The position numbers were made by a program, and so were the translations under genes. The notes below the pieces were generated by a model, which did not search any database, was not told where the DNA came from, and worked only from the letters and a program-made list of their open reading frames with translations. From NCBI RefSeq assembly GCF_023147505.1, contig NZ_JAHXPB010000001.1, positions 558,001-622,000 of the forward strand: a stretch of DNA of 64,000 nt, read 5' to 3'. The stretch comes from Brevundimonas sp. EYE_349 (GTDB lineage Bacteria; Pseudomonadota; Alphaproteobacteria; Caulobacterales; Caulobacteraceae). Positions 16,659-26,064 of this stretch are shown here, in pieces; positions within the stretch are counted from its first letter, which is position 1; each line of letters opens with the position of its first letter.

Positions 16659-17360
16659 TCACCCCGTTAGACGCTGCAGAAATCCGGGGACGCGATAGGT
16701 CGAGCGGTTCATCACCACCCCGGCGATCCGCCCGCCCACCGCCTCGATTTCGTCGCGCAGGATCACCGGCGCGCTGGCGGCCGTGCTTTCGGCGGCGACC
16801 ACCAGTACGGTGGTGTCGACGAAGGGGGCCAGGATGATGGCCATGTCGTTGCGGTCGGCCGCCGGGGAATCGATGACGATGGTGTCTGCATGGGGACGCA
16901 GCGCCTCCCAGTATCCCGGATCGCCCAACGCCTCGACCCGATGCCCGGACCGCAAGGCCTCCATGTGGAAGTGGGTCACCCACAGCCTGCCGCCCAGACA
17001 CGACCGGGCGGTCATCAGGCGCGCGTCCGGCACAGGTTTGCCGTCGCGCCCCGTCACGCGCGGCGTCACGGCGTAGAACGTCGACCCGTCGGGCGAGGCC
17101 TGGGCCGCCTTGCCGATCTGGCCGAACCGATCCGGCTCGGCCGACACAGCCTCCAGCTGCCCCTGCTGCGCCAGATCGCCGTCGATCAGCCAGACAGGTT
17201 TGCGCGCCCGCACGGCCGCCAGACGGGCGAACTCGCGCGCGACGGTCGAGACGCCCTCTCCGGTCGCGGCGGCCGCGAACTGGATGACGCGCGCGCGGTG
17301 CGCCGGCGCGGTTCCCAGCGCGGCCCACAAACCCGCCATTTCAGACGTCAGATCGACCAT
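16659..17360 (-). CDS. hfsB: CpsD/CapB-like polysaccharide co-polymerase ATPase, Walker A degenerate
   Basis: 233 residues of the BY-kinase/ParA-like fold. The Walker A loop reads 'AAATGEGVSTVA' where active members have GEGKST: Lys is replaced by Val37. Walker A' (WLIDGDLAQQG) and Walker B (TIVIDSPAADRND) are kept. No C-terminal tyrosine cluster is present. With the adjacent HfsA it should form the co-polymerase that controls chain length and links to the exporter. The missing lysine suggests it no longer hydrolyses ATP or autophosphorylates in the usual way. Confidence 0.8.
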   Translation of the reverse strand: MVDLTSEMAGLWAALGTAPAHRARVIQFAAAATGEGVSTVAREFARLAAVRARKPVWLIDGDLAQQGQLEAVSAEPDRFGQIGKAAQASPDGSTFYAVTPRVTGRDGKPVPDARLMTARSCLGGRLWVTHFHMEALRSGHRVEALGDPGYWEALRPHADTIVIDSPAADRNDMAIILAPFVDTTVLVVAAESTAASAPVILRDEIEAVGGRIAGVVMNRSTYRVPGFLQRLTG

Positions 17361-17408
17361 CGAATCGCCAAGGCGCTCCCTCGAACCCCTAGCCTAGCAC
17401 GGCATCGG

Positions 17409-18887
17409 TCAGCCCGCCTTCGCCGGGGCGACGGCCAGGACGGGCATGTCCAGCGTCCGGCCGACAGAAGCCGGCGTGGTGAAGCCTCGCCGCGTGAAGA
17501 CCCGCAGCAGACCCACGCACAGAGCCGTGAAGGCCGCGAACAGGAAGACCGCCGCCAGCAGTGGAATCTTCAGGCTTTTGCCCGTCGCCGGAGGCTGAGC
17601 GCGCTCGATGACGGTGACGTTGTCGGCGCCCGCCGCGACCAGGGCGTTGTCGGCCCGGCTCTGCGTCTCGCGCTGCTGGAACTCGCGGATCGACGCGCTG
17701 AGAACCTCGCGATTGCCGGCCAGGGTCGTATTCTCGGATTCCAGCGCCGTGAGTCGCGCCTGACGGCCGCGAAGATCATTCAGCTGCCGATCCAGGACCG
17801 ACAGGCGCGCCGCCAACGAATCCCGCTCGGCGCGCGTGTTGATGCGGTTGGTTTCCAGCTCGGTCCAGACGGGGTTGGGCCCTGTCCGAACTTCCTTGGC
17901 GCCCACCGCCGTTCCGGTCGAGACATAGGCCTGAAGCTGGTTGATCCGCGCCTCGATGTCCTTCACCGGCTGTGCGTCGGGCTGATAGCGCGACAACAGC
18001 TGTTCGCGCTCGGTGCGCAGCTGCAGCACCTGGTCCTGAGCCGAGATGTTCAGATCCTGTTGCAGCGCGACCTCGGCCGGCGTTCCCGCCTGTTGCGCCG
18101 TCAGGGTGTTCAGCCTCTGGCTGGTCTGGTTCAGCTGGCTCTGGGTCGACATCCGGTCGGTGAATACGCTCTGATAGGTCGCCGCCAGCGTGGCCTTGGC
18201 CGCCGCGAAGTCGCCGATCTGGTTGGAGGTCAGAAAGGCCTCATAGGCCCGGTCCGCATCGCCCAGTTCGTCCTCGAAGGCCACGCGCTGGCTGGCGATG
18301 GCCGGCGTCTTGTCCTGGAACACTTCGCGGCGATAGATCAGATACTGTTCGATCACGGCGTTCAGCACCCGCGCGGCGCGCTCGGGATCGTCGGCCTTGT
18401 AGGTCAGATGGATCACTGCGCTGCCGGGCGCCGTGGCGACGCCCAGGCCGCCGCCTATCGCCTTGGTCGCGGCGGCCTGCGCCTTCTCCGCCCCGCCCTT
18501 CGGCGCTTCACCCAGGATTGCGGCGGGGCCCAAGGCCTGGACCACCTTCTGGCGCACGGCGCTGGAACCCAGGATGGCGGCTTCGGAGTTGGCGACCTCG
18601 TCGCCCTGCGGCGCCTGTCCCCGTTCCGCCGTGCCCACGCGCGGCTGATAGACATATTCCTGGCCGACGCCGGCGAAGACCGATCCAGTGGCGGTGTAGC
18701 TCTTCTTCAGGGTCATCGCCGCCGCGAATCCCAGCCCCAGGATCACGACGAAGACCAGGATCATCAGCAGCAGTTCGCGAAACAGCAGGCCGATCACGTC
18801 CAGCACGCCGTAGCGCGGTCTTGCCGTGACGTATGCCGTGGAACGCATCGAACGCGCCGAATCCCTAGAAAGACCTGTTGCAGCCAC
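17409..18887 (-). CDS. hfsA: Wzz/GumC-type polysaccharide co-polymerase (holdfast)
   Basis: 492 residues: a cytoplasmic N-terminus, a membrane helix (MILVFVVILGLGFAAAM, about 43-59), a long periplasmic part with the Wzz domain and extended coiled coils (about 200-410), and a second membrane helix (LAAVFLFAAFTALCVGLL, about 453-470). This is the PCP layout; its kinase-like part is the separate hfsB. A GTG start at 18887 is given; an ATG at 18848 is an alternative. It diverges from hfsD across 83 bp, which must hold both promoters. Confidence 0.85.
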   Translation of the reverse strand: MAATGLSRDSARSMRSTAYVTARPRYGVLDVIGLLFRELLLMILVFVVILGLGFAAAMTLKKSYTATGSVFAGVGQEYVYQPRVGTAERGQAPQGDEVANSEAAILGSSAVRQKVVQALGPAAILGEAPKGGAEKAQAAATKAIGGGLGVATAPGSAVIHLTYKADDPERAARVLNAVIEQYLIYRREVFQDKTPAIASQRVAFEDELGDADRAYEAFLTSNQIGDFAAAKATLAATYQSVFTDRMSTQSQLNQTSQRLNTLTAQQAGTPAEVALQQDLNISAQDQVLQLRTEREQLLSRYQPDAQPVKDIEARINQLQAYVSTGTAVGAKEVRTGPNPVWTELETNRINTRAERDSLAARLSVLDRQLNDLRGRQARLTALESENTTLAGNREVLSASIREFQQRETQSRADNALVAAGADNVTVIERAQPPATGKSLKIPLLAAVFLFAAFTALCVGLLRVFTRRGFTTPASVGRTLDMPVLAVAPAKAG

Positions 18888-18970
18888 CCTTCGCCCACCG
18901 GCGTTAACCGATGATTACCCATAACCGACGACCCTGCCTCCAACCGCTGCTCAAGGGCCGACCGATTCTC

Positions 18971-19723
18971 ATGCCGACAGATCGCCGCCTGTTCCTGCTG
19001 ACCCTGGGTTCGGCCTCTATCGCCTCGTCGCTGGCGGCGTGCGGGGGCGGCATGGGCGCGCCGCGTTCGTCATTCGACGGCGGCCGGGCGCCAGACCGCG
19101 ATCTGAACGGCCTGGCCTTCGCCGACTGGACGGACCGCCAACCGGAATATCTGCTCTATCCCGGCGACGAGATCGAGGTGGCGACGCCCACGGCGTCCGA
19201 GTTGACCCGCACGGTCAAGGTCGGGCCGGACGGTCGCATCGCCCTGCCGCTGATCGGGTCGGTCATGGCGGCGGACCAGACGCTGCCCCAACTGCAACAG
19301 AACCTGGTTGGCGCCTATGCGTCCCAACTGATCCGACCGGTGGTCGAGGTGACCCTGCGCCAGGCAGGGCCGATCCGCGTCTGGGTGGACGGCGAAGTCC
19401 GCACGCCGGGCGTGTTCGAGATGGTGGGCGAGTTGGACGCCTATCAGGCCATCATCCAGGCCGGCGGATTCGCCCCAACATCGCGACCGGACCAGGTGGC
19501 GTTGATCCGTCGGGGTCCGGGCGGATCGCGCATGATGCGCGTCGTGGATCTTCGGCCGCGTCGGGGCGAGGTCGTGGCCTTGCGGCGTGGCGACATCCTG
19601 TTCGTGCCGCGCTCGACCCTGGGCGAACTCGCGGCCTTCTTCACCCAGGTCCGCGCCGCCCTGCCCATCGGCTTCAGCTATTCGATCAACGGCACGCGCG
19701 GAAACGGCTTCGCCCAGTTCTGA
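18971..19723 (+). CDS. hfsD: Outer-membrane polysaccharide export (OPX/Wza-like) lipoprotein
   Basis: From ATG 18971 the product has 250 residues and a lipoprotein signal ending LAAC (Cys about 24). The poly-export domain follows ('YLLYPGDEIEVATPTASEL', 'VGPDGRIALPLIGSV'), then a SLBB-like repeat (IRVWVDGEVRTPGVFEM ... ALRRGDILFVPR). OPX proteins form the outer-membrane pore for polysaccharide export and partner with the PCP HfsA. An upstream ATG at 18911 would spoil the signal peptide and is rejected. Confidence 0.85.
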   Translation: MPTDRRLFLLTLGSASIASSLAACGGGMGAPRSSFDGGRAPDRDLNGLAFADWTDRQPEYLLYPGDEIEVATPTASELTRTVKVGPDGRIALPLIGSVMAADQTLPQLQQNLVGAYASQLIRPVVEVTLRQAGPIRVWVDGEVRTPGVFEMVGELDAYQAIIQAGGFAPTSRPDQVALIRRGPGGSRMMRVVDLRPRRGEVVALRRGDILFVPRSTLGELAAFFTQVRAALPIGFSYSINGTRGNGFAQF

Positions 19724-19742
19724 CGGGCTGTCGCCTGGCGGG

Positions 19743-20048
19743 TCAGGCGACCAGCTGAACCACGCCCTGGTCGATGTAGCGGCGCGCGGCCTTTTGCGCC
19801 TCGGCGATCTCCTCGCGCTCCATCTCCATGCTCATCTCGCGGCGATAGACGCGCGCTTCGACCGAGCCCTTCATGGCCGCCAGGTTGAAGATCATGTGAG
19901 CCGACACCCGGTCCATCGGGCAGCCGCCCGATCCAGCCGAATACATCATGCCCAGTTTGAACAGGTCGTCGCCGGACATGTCCGGCGTCGGCAGCGGCAG
20001 CCCGTCGTTCTGGGCTTGCAGATCATGCGCCAGTTCTTGCGCGTTCAT
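19743..20048 (-). CDS. Small Sel1-repeat-like protein
   Basis: 101 residues from ATG 20048, preceded by AGGAGATACGGTG. The middle (LFKLGMMYSAG ... AHMIFNLAAMKGS) matches one Sel1/TPR-like helical pair; the rest is helical and acidic. It converges on hfsD, with a GTCGCCTG/CAGGCGAC hairpin at their junction. Cytoplasmic; role unknown. Confidence 0.6.
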   Translation of the reverse strand: MNAQELAHDLQAQNDGLPLPTPDMSGDDLFKLGMMYSAGSGGCPMDRVSAHMIFNLAAMKGSVEARVYRREMSMEMEREEIAEAQKAARRYIDQGVVQLVA

Positions 20049-20239
20049 CACCGTATCTCCTGAACGGGCGCCGTTCTGGACCCGCCTCATGAGACCTCAT
20101 CAAATACCGGCGGTTTGAAGTTAAAGTTAACGGCGAACGGCGTGACGCGGGGTTTTCAGTAAAGCAGGAATGAATACTCGCCCGGTGATTCACAGCTCAA
20201 AAACCCGATTGCGAACGGCTCTGAGAACCTGACTGCGCC

Positions 20240-20256
20240 ATTCAGCAGGCATTCAG
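20240..20256. promoter_or_regulatory. Direct repeat ATTCAG-N5-ATTCAG, candidate regulator box
   Basis: Two ATTCAG copies start 11 bp apart, one helix turn, about 80-95 bp before the first RcnB-like gene. A matching pair occurs before the second RcnB-like gene. Spacing of this kind is typical for OmpR-family response regulators. The remaining 20049-20335 region shows nothing else I can support. Confidence 0.4.
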
Positions 20257-20335
20257 CCGCCAGTGGCGAAGCTGGCGGTCATCAACGGGTCGATCCGGCG
20301 TCTTCGTCGGCCGCCCCAGAAATGGAGCACTTCTG

Positions 20336-20920
20336 ATGAACCGCCTCACCAAGGCCGCCGTCGTCGCCCTCGCCCTGTCGACGACGGCCGTGCCGATGCT
20401 CGTTCAGGCCCAGGACCGCGACCGCCGCGAGTATCGCCAGGATCGACGCGACGACCGACGCGACTTCCGCCACGAGCGGCGCGATGATCGTCGCGACTGG
20501 CGCGACGGTCGATACGCGAATCGCGGCGATTACTGGCGCGACCGCCGTGATGACCGCAGGGACTATTGGGCCGAGCGTCGCGACGACCGCCGCGATTGGC
20601 GCGGCGACCGCTGGGATCGCAACAATCGCGACTGGTGGCGTGGCCGCGCCGACTTCCGCGGCTACAACGGTCCGCGCGCGGGCTACTGGTATGCGCCCAG
20701 CTACGGCTACTATCGGGTCGAACCGCGCTACTATGGCTACCGCTGGCGCACCGGCGGCTATCTGCCGTCGCAGTATCGGACCTACTATGTCCGCGATCCC
20801 TATGTTTATGGCCTCCGCGAAGCGCCGCGCGGCTATCGCTATGTTCACGCCGGCAACGACATCCTGATGATCGCGGTGGCCACCGGCCTGATCGCCAGCG
20901 TCATGTCCGGCGTCTATTGA
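20336..20920 (+). CDS. RcnB-family secreted protein with Asp/Arg-rich linker
   Basis: 194 residues: a signal peptide (cleavage after VQAQ near residue 26), an Asp-Arg repeat zone (about 27-100, many DRRDDRRD units), then the RcnB-like domain (GYLPSQYR, YVYGLREAPRGYRYVHAGND, TGLIASVMSGVY). The family was named for periplasmic RcnB in nickel/cobalt homeostasis, but many alphaproteobacterial members belong to stress responses; metal binding is not shown here. A second family member follows 157 bases downstream. Confidence 0.75.
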   Translation: MNRLTKAAVVALALSTTAVPMLVQAQDRDRREYRQDRRDDRRDFRHERRDDRRDWRDGRYANRGDYWRDRRDDRRDYWAERRDDRRDWRGDRWDRNNRDWWRGRADFRGYNGPRAGYWYAPSYGYYRVEPRYYGYRWRTGGYLPSQYRTYYVRDPYVYGLREAPRGYRYVHAGNDILMIAVATGLIASVMSGVY

Positions 20921-20943
20921 GCCGGTTTGACGCGAGTATCGAG

Positions 20944-20973
20944 AAGCCCCGCGGTCGTCTGCGGGGCTTTTTT
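20944..20973 (+). terminator. Rho-independent terminator
   Basis: AAGCCCCGC / GCGGGGCTT with an 8-nt loop, followed by TTTTTCTT, about 24 bases after the RcnB-like stop. Confidence 0.9.
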
Positions 20974-20999
20974 CTTGGCGGCCGCCAGCTGAAAACCAT

Positions 21000-21016
21000 G
21001 TTCAGTCTGGGTTCAT
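21000..21016. promoter_or_regulatory. Direct repeat GTTCAG-N5-GTTCAT, candidate regulator box
   Basis: Two TTCA cores start 11 bp apart, about 62-78 bp before the second RcnB-like gene; they match the pair before the first RcnB-like gene in sequence and spacing, suggesting shared control. Confidence 0.4.
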
Positions 21017-21077
21017 CGACAGGGCCGCATCGTCTGCCCAAGCCGCCGGAAAACCGGCGTGCAGGAACGCAAAGACC

Positions 21078-22121
21078 ATGAAACGCCTTCTGATGGCTTT
21101 CACCGCCATCGCCGGCGTCGCCGGCCCCTTGGCCGCTCCACTTCAAGCCCTGGCGCAGGATGCGACGGAACAGCCCGCGCCGCGCCGTGAACGTCCAGAT
21201 CGCCGCGCGGATCGCCCCGACCGGCCCGCGATAACTCGCGAGACGCAGCCCCGCTTCGAGCGGCCCGCGCGTCCCGAGGCTGGCGGTCCTCGCCCTGAAC
21301 GGCCAGAGGGTGGTTGGAACCGGCCTGACCGGCCGAACGGCGGCCAACGGCCCGACCGACCGGAAGGCGGTTGGAACCGGCCCGACCGTCCGAACCCTGG
21401 CGGCACGCGACCAGAACGGCCCGAAGGCGGCTGGAACAGGCCTGACCGCCCCAACGGGGGCGGCACGCGTCCTTATCGCCCCGACGCCGGTGCGCCGCGC
21501 CCGGACCGGCCTACACCCGGCGGTCAACGCCCTGACCGGCCGGAAGGCGGCTGGAACAGACCGGACCGGCCCGGTCCTGGCGGACGCCCGGATCGTCCCG
21601 AAGGGGGATGGAACCGGCCAGATCGTCCGAACCCCGGCGGCCCGCGCCCTGGACGTCCAGATGGCGGTTGGAACCGCCCCGACCGGCCCGATGGCTGGAA
21701 CCGGCCGGATCGCCCCCGCCCGGGCTGGAACAACGACCGCGACCGCGAACGTCTGCGCCGCGAGTTCCGTCAGCGGTTCGACGCCGAGCGTTGGCGGCGC
21801 GACTTCTATCGCGAACGTCGCGCCGACTGGTGGCGCAACGACAACCGATTCCGGGGCTATGACGGCTTCCGGTCGGGCTTCTACTTCGCGCCAGGCTGGG
21901 GCTACTACAGCGTGCCACGTTCCTATTGGGGACGGAGTTGGTCGGTGGGGCAATATCTGCCTGACGCCTTCTGGCGCTATCAGCTGCAGGACTGGCGGAC
22001 TTATGGGCTGGGCTATCCGCCGCCCGGCACACGTTGGGTCTCGGTCGACAACACCCTGTATCTGATCGACGAATTCGACGGCTACATCATCGATGTCGTT
22101 CGCGACGCCTGGCGCTGGTGA
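21078..22121 (+). CDS. RcnB-family secreted protein with proline-rich tandem repeats
   Basis: 347 residues: a signal peptide (to about ALAQ, residue 27), a Pro/Arg/Gly/Trp-rich repeat region (about 67-216) in which GGWNRPDRP-type units occur seven times, a basic helical stretch (220-250), and the C-terminal RcnB-like domain (GQYLPDAFWRYQL, YGLGYPPPGTRWVSVDN, DEFDGYIIDVV). The domain order parallels the upstream gene with a different linker, so the two are divergent paralogues. Likely periplasmic. The repeats make its length prone to change. Confidence 0.75.
   Translation: MKRLLMAFTAIAGVAGPLAAPLQALAQDATEQPAPRRERPDRRADRPDRPAITRETQPRFERPARPEAGGPRPERPEGGWNRPDRPNGGQRPDRPEGGWNRPDRPNPGGTRPERPEGGWNRPDRPNGGGTRPYRPDAGAPRPDRPTPGGQRPDRPEGGWNRPDRPGPGGRPDRPEGGWNRPDRPNPGGPRPGRPDGGWNRPDRPDGWNRPDRPRPGWNNDRDRERLRREFRQRFDAERWRRDFYRERRADWWRNDNRFRGYDGFRSGFYFAPGWGYYSVPRSYWGRSWSVGQYLPDAFWRYQLQDWRTYGLGYPPPGTRWVSVDNTLYLIDEFDGYIIDVVRDAWRW
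21300..21716 (+). repeat. In-frame tandem repeats coding WNRPDRP units
   Basis: DNA repeats of about 30-50 bases (GGTTGGAACCGGCC-like) code for seven WNRPDRP units with spacers PNGG, PNPGG or PGPGG. They are imperfect at DNA level, implying age or codon drift. Confidence 0.75.
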
Positions 22122-22146
22122 TCGCCAACCGGTCTTGCTGACTTGA

Positions 22147-22166
22147 GCCCGGCTGCCGGGCCTTTC
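22147..22166 (+). terminator. Short terminator hairpin
   Basis: GCCCGG-CTG-CCGGGC followed by CTTTCATT, 25 bases after the second RcnB-like stop. The stem is short, so efficiency is uncertain. Confidence 0.5.
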
Positions 22167-22184
22167 ATTAAGAAGGCCCCTATT

Positions 22185-22216
22185 GAAAAGCCCCCGCAGA
22201 GCGATCTGCGGGGGCC
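22185..22216 (-). terminator. Terminator of gatB (may act in both directions)
   Basis: A perfect 10-bp stem CCCCCGCAGA / TCTGCGGGGG with a GCGA loop. Read on the minus strand it is followed by CTTTTCAATA, so it mainly serves gatB; it also backs up the plus-strand hairpin. Confidence 0.8.
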
Positions 22217-22241
22217 TTCGCCGTTCACGCGACCTTGGTCG

Positions 22242-23744
<1,503 letters not shown>

Positions 23745-23840
23745 GCGCCCGTCCTAGCGCCCTCGTCGGCGGCGAGAAAGGGGGCTGTCTTGATGATGTC
23801 GCGAAAGGCGATCAACTTCCGCCTCTCAAAGGAGATTTCG

Positions 23841-24179
23841 ATGACCAAGACCCTGTTCGCCGCCGCTGCGGCCTCTCTGCTCGCGGTTGGCGCCGCCTCG
23901 GCGCAGACGGAGCCCGCCCCTGCCCCCGCCCACGACCATCACGCCGTGGATCACCAGGCCGCCCATCCGACGATCGACAGCACCATCGAGGCGCTGGTCG
24001 CCGATCCGGCGACCAAGGCCGTGCTGGACAAGCATCTGCCCGGCATCGACCGTCACCCCGCCTACGCCCAGTTCAAGGGCATGACCCTGCGTCAGGTCGC
24101 GCCCTTCTCTCAGGGCAATATCACTGACGCCAAGATCGCGGCCATCGACACGGATCTGAAAGCCATCCCGGCCGCCTGA
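23841..24179 (+). CDS. Small secreted protein with conserved C-terminal motif
   Basis: 112 residues with a signal peptide (cleavage after ASAQ, about 20), a His-rich start of the mature part (HDHHAVDHQ) and a C-terminal segment 'VLDKHLPGIDRHPAYAQF' followed by KGMTLRQVAP, found repeatedly in Caulobacterales proteins. AAAGGAG lies 7 bases before the ATG, and the long antisense-to-gatB frame upstream is not coding. Periplasmic; unknown role, possibly metal binding through the histidines. Confidence 0.65.
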   Translation: MTKTLFAAAAASLLAVGAASAQTEPAPAPAHDHHAVDHQAAHPTIDSTIEALVADPATKAVLDKHLPGIDRHPAYAQFKGMTLRQVAPFSQGNITDAKIAAIDTDLKAIPAA

Positions 24180-24372
24180 TCCATTTTTCGCGCAAAGGAA
24201 CAGAGGCGGCCGGTTCGCCCGGCCGCCCGCCGACGACCACCCTGGTCCCGTTCCGGCGCCATGTCGAAGATCGACACCAGAAAATCGCCGGACGGACGGA
24301 CCGAAAGCAGGACATCGGCCCGCCCGCCGGAAGTTTCACTCGCCGTGGGAGTTGGCCGGCGGGCAAGGCACA

Positions 24373-24399
24373 GGATGGTCGATCCGAGGTCGACCATCC
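24373..24399 (-). terminator. Hairpin downstream of the aldehyde dehydrogenase gene
   Basis: Perfect 10-bp arms GGATGGTCGA / TCGACCATCC with a 7-nt loop, 11 bases beyond the stop on the minus strand. No strong T-run follows, so it may be a processing or weak termination signal. 24180-24372 holds only a GC-rich inverted repeat near 24205-24228. Confidence 0.45.
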
Positions 24400-24409
24400 T
24401 TGATTCAGA

Positions 24410-25927
24410 TCAGAAGAAGCCCAGCTTGTCGGGGCTGTAGCTGACCAGCAGGTTCTTGGTCTGCTGATAGTGGTCCAGCATCATCCGGTGGTTTTCACGC
24501 CCGATGCCCGACTTCTTGTAGCCGCCGAAGGCCGCGTGCGCCGGATACTGGTGATAGCAGTTGGTCCAGACCCGTCCGGCCTGAATGGCGCGGCCGGCGC
24601 GATAGGCGGTGTTCATGTCGCGCGACCACACCCCGGCGCCAAGGCCGTATTCGGTGTCGTTGGCGATAGCGATGGCTTCTTCCAGCGTCTTGAAGGTGGT
24701 CACAGCCAGAACGGGGCCGAAGATCTCCTCCTGGAAGATTCGCATGTTGTTCGTGCCCTTGAACACGGTCGGCTCGACGTAGAAACCGCCCGACAGATCG
24801 TCATTCAGCACGGCCTGTTCGCCCCCGGTCAGAACCTCTGCGCCCTCGGCCTTGCCGATATCCAGATAGCTCAGGATCTTCTTCAACTGCTGGTCCGACG
24901 CCTGGGCGCCGACCTGGGTTGCGGGGTCGAGCGGATCGCCCTGTTTGATCGCCTTCACCCGGGCGATCGCCTTCTCGATGAAGGCGTCATAGATGTCCTC
25001 GTGCACCAGGGCCCGGCTGGGGCAGGTGCAGACCTCGCCCTGGTTCAGGGCGAACATGGCGAATCCTTCCAGCGCCTTGTCCAGGAAGGCGTCGTCGTGA
25101 TCCATCACGTCCTTGAAGAAGATGTTCGGCGACTTGCCGCCCAGTTCCAGCGTCACCGGGATGATGTTCTGGGTGGCGTATTCCATGATCTTCTGACCAA
25201 CGGCGGTCGAGCCGGTGAAGGCGATCTTGGCGATGCGCGGATTGGTGGCCAGAGGTTCCCCGACTTCGACGCCCGTGCCCGAAACGATGTTCAGCACGCC
25301 GGCCGGCAGCAGGTCCTGGATCAGTTCGACGACCAGCAGGATGGAGGCCGGGGTCTGTTCGGCCGGCTTCAGCACGATGCAGTTGCCCGCCGCCAGGGCC
25401 GGAGCGATCTTCCACGCCGCCATCAGGATCGGGAAGTTCCACGGAATGATCTGCCCCACCACGCCCAGCGGCTCGTGGAAATGATAGGCGACCGTGTTGT
25501 GGTCCAACTCCGAAATCCCGCCTTCCTGGGCGCGGATGCAGCCGGCGAAATAGCGGAAATGGTCGATGGCCAGGGGGATGTCGGCCGCCAGCGTCTCGCG
25601 CACCGGCTTGCCGTTGTCCCAGGTCTCGGCCTCCGCGACGGCCTGCAGATTCTGTTCGATCCGATCGGCGATGCGGTTCAGCAGCAGGGCGCGCTCCGCC
25701 ACGCTGGTCTGGCCCCAGGCGTCCTTGGCGGCGTGGGCGGCGTCCAGCGCCTTTTCGACGTCCGCCGCGTCCGACCGGGCCACCTCGCACAGGACGCGGC
25801 CGTTCACCGGGGAGGTGTTCTCGAAATAGCGGCCGTTGACCGGTGGGACCCACTGTCCGCCGATGAAGTTGTCATAGCGCGCCTTGAACTTGGGGGTGGC
25901 GGCGCGACTGAATTCGGGCTTGGTCAT
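24410..25927 (-). CDS. NAD-dependent aldehyde dehydrogenase (acetaldehyde type, ExaC/AldB-like)
   Basis: 505 residues. Key sites: '[10 protein letters not shown]' (157-166), FTGS (237-240), the general base Glu261 in ELGGKSP, and Cys300 in '[10 protein letters not shown]', with a second Cys302. The C-terminal '[18 protein letters not shown]' is typical of the AldB/ExaC group that oxidises acetaldehyde and other short aldehydes. AGGAAG lies before the ATG. An AcoR-like regulator is encoded immediately upstream in the same direction, and a palindrome lies between them, suggesting aldehyde- or alcohol-dependent control. Confidence 0.9.
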   Translation of the reverse strand: MTKPEFSRAATPKFKARYDNFIGGQWVPPVNGRYFENTSPVNGRVLCEVARSDAADVEKALDAAHAAKDAWGQTSVAERALLLNRIADRIEQNLQAVAEAETWDNGKPVRETLAADIPLAIDHFRYFAGCIRAQEGGISELDHNTVAYHFHEPLGVVGQIIPWNFPILMAAWKIAPALAAGNCIVLKPAEQTPASILLVVELIQDLLPAGVLNIVSGTGVEVGEPLATNPRIAKIAFTGSTAVGQKIMEYATQNIIPVTLELGGKSPNIFFKDVMDHDDAFLDKALEGFAMFALNQGEVCTCPSRALVHEDIYDAFIEKAIARVKAIKQGDPLDPATQVGAQASDQQLKKILSYLDIGKAEGAEVLTGGEQAVLNDDLSGGFYVEPTVFKGTNNMRIFQEEIFGPVLAVTTFKTLEEAIAIANDTEYGLGAGVWSRDMNTAYRAGRAIQAGRVWTNCYHQYPAHAAFGGYKKSGIGRENHRMMLDHYQQTKNLLVSYSPDKLGFF

Positions 25928-26032
25928 GATGGCTTCCTGACGTGCTTCTCGGGCGTCGCTTATCGACGTCGTTGGGACCGGAAGCTCGTCCTAGGGGCGC
26001 GTGGGCGCCAGACCGGCCGTTCATGGTGCGCT

Positions 26033-26058
26033 GCAAACCTGTCGCAGGTTTGCGACAG
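26033..26058. promoter_or_regulatory. Overlapping palindromes, candidate operator for the AcoR-like regulator
   Basis: Two inverted repeats overlap: GCAAACCTG-TCG-CAGGTTTGC (26033-26053, 9-bp arms) and CTGTCGCA-GGTT-TGCGACAG (26039-26058, 8-bp arms). They lie about 110 bp upstream of the aldehyde dehydrogenase start and 7 bp beyond the regulator's stop. Factor-binding is inferred from position and symmetry. Confidence 0.5.
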
Positions 26059-26064
26059 TCGCGA

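Noticed and set aside
16890..18914. 675-codon open frame antisense to hfsB and hfsA
   Set aside because: Arg/Gln/Gly-rich shadow translation of two recognised genes on the other strand.
20411..20640. Regular short repeats resembling a CRISPR array
   Set aside because: They are Asp-Arg codon repeats inside the RcnB-like gene, without constant repeat length or unique spacers.
24110..24397. Possible small genes on the minus strand between the secreted protein and the aldehyde dehydrogenase
   Set aside because: They overlap a better supported gene on the plus strand, lack ribosome sites and cross a hairpin.
25928..26064. Sigma-54 promoter before the aldehyde dehydrogenase
   Set aside because: A TGGC is present but no GC at -12 with correct spacing (TGGC-N8-TTGC); the regulator also lacks the AAA+ domain.
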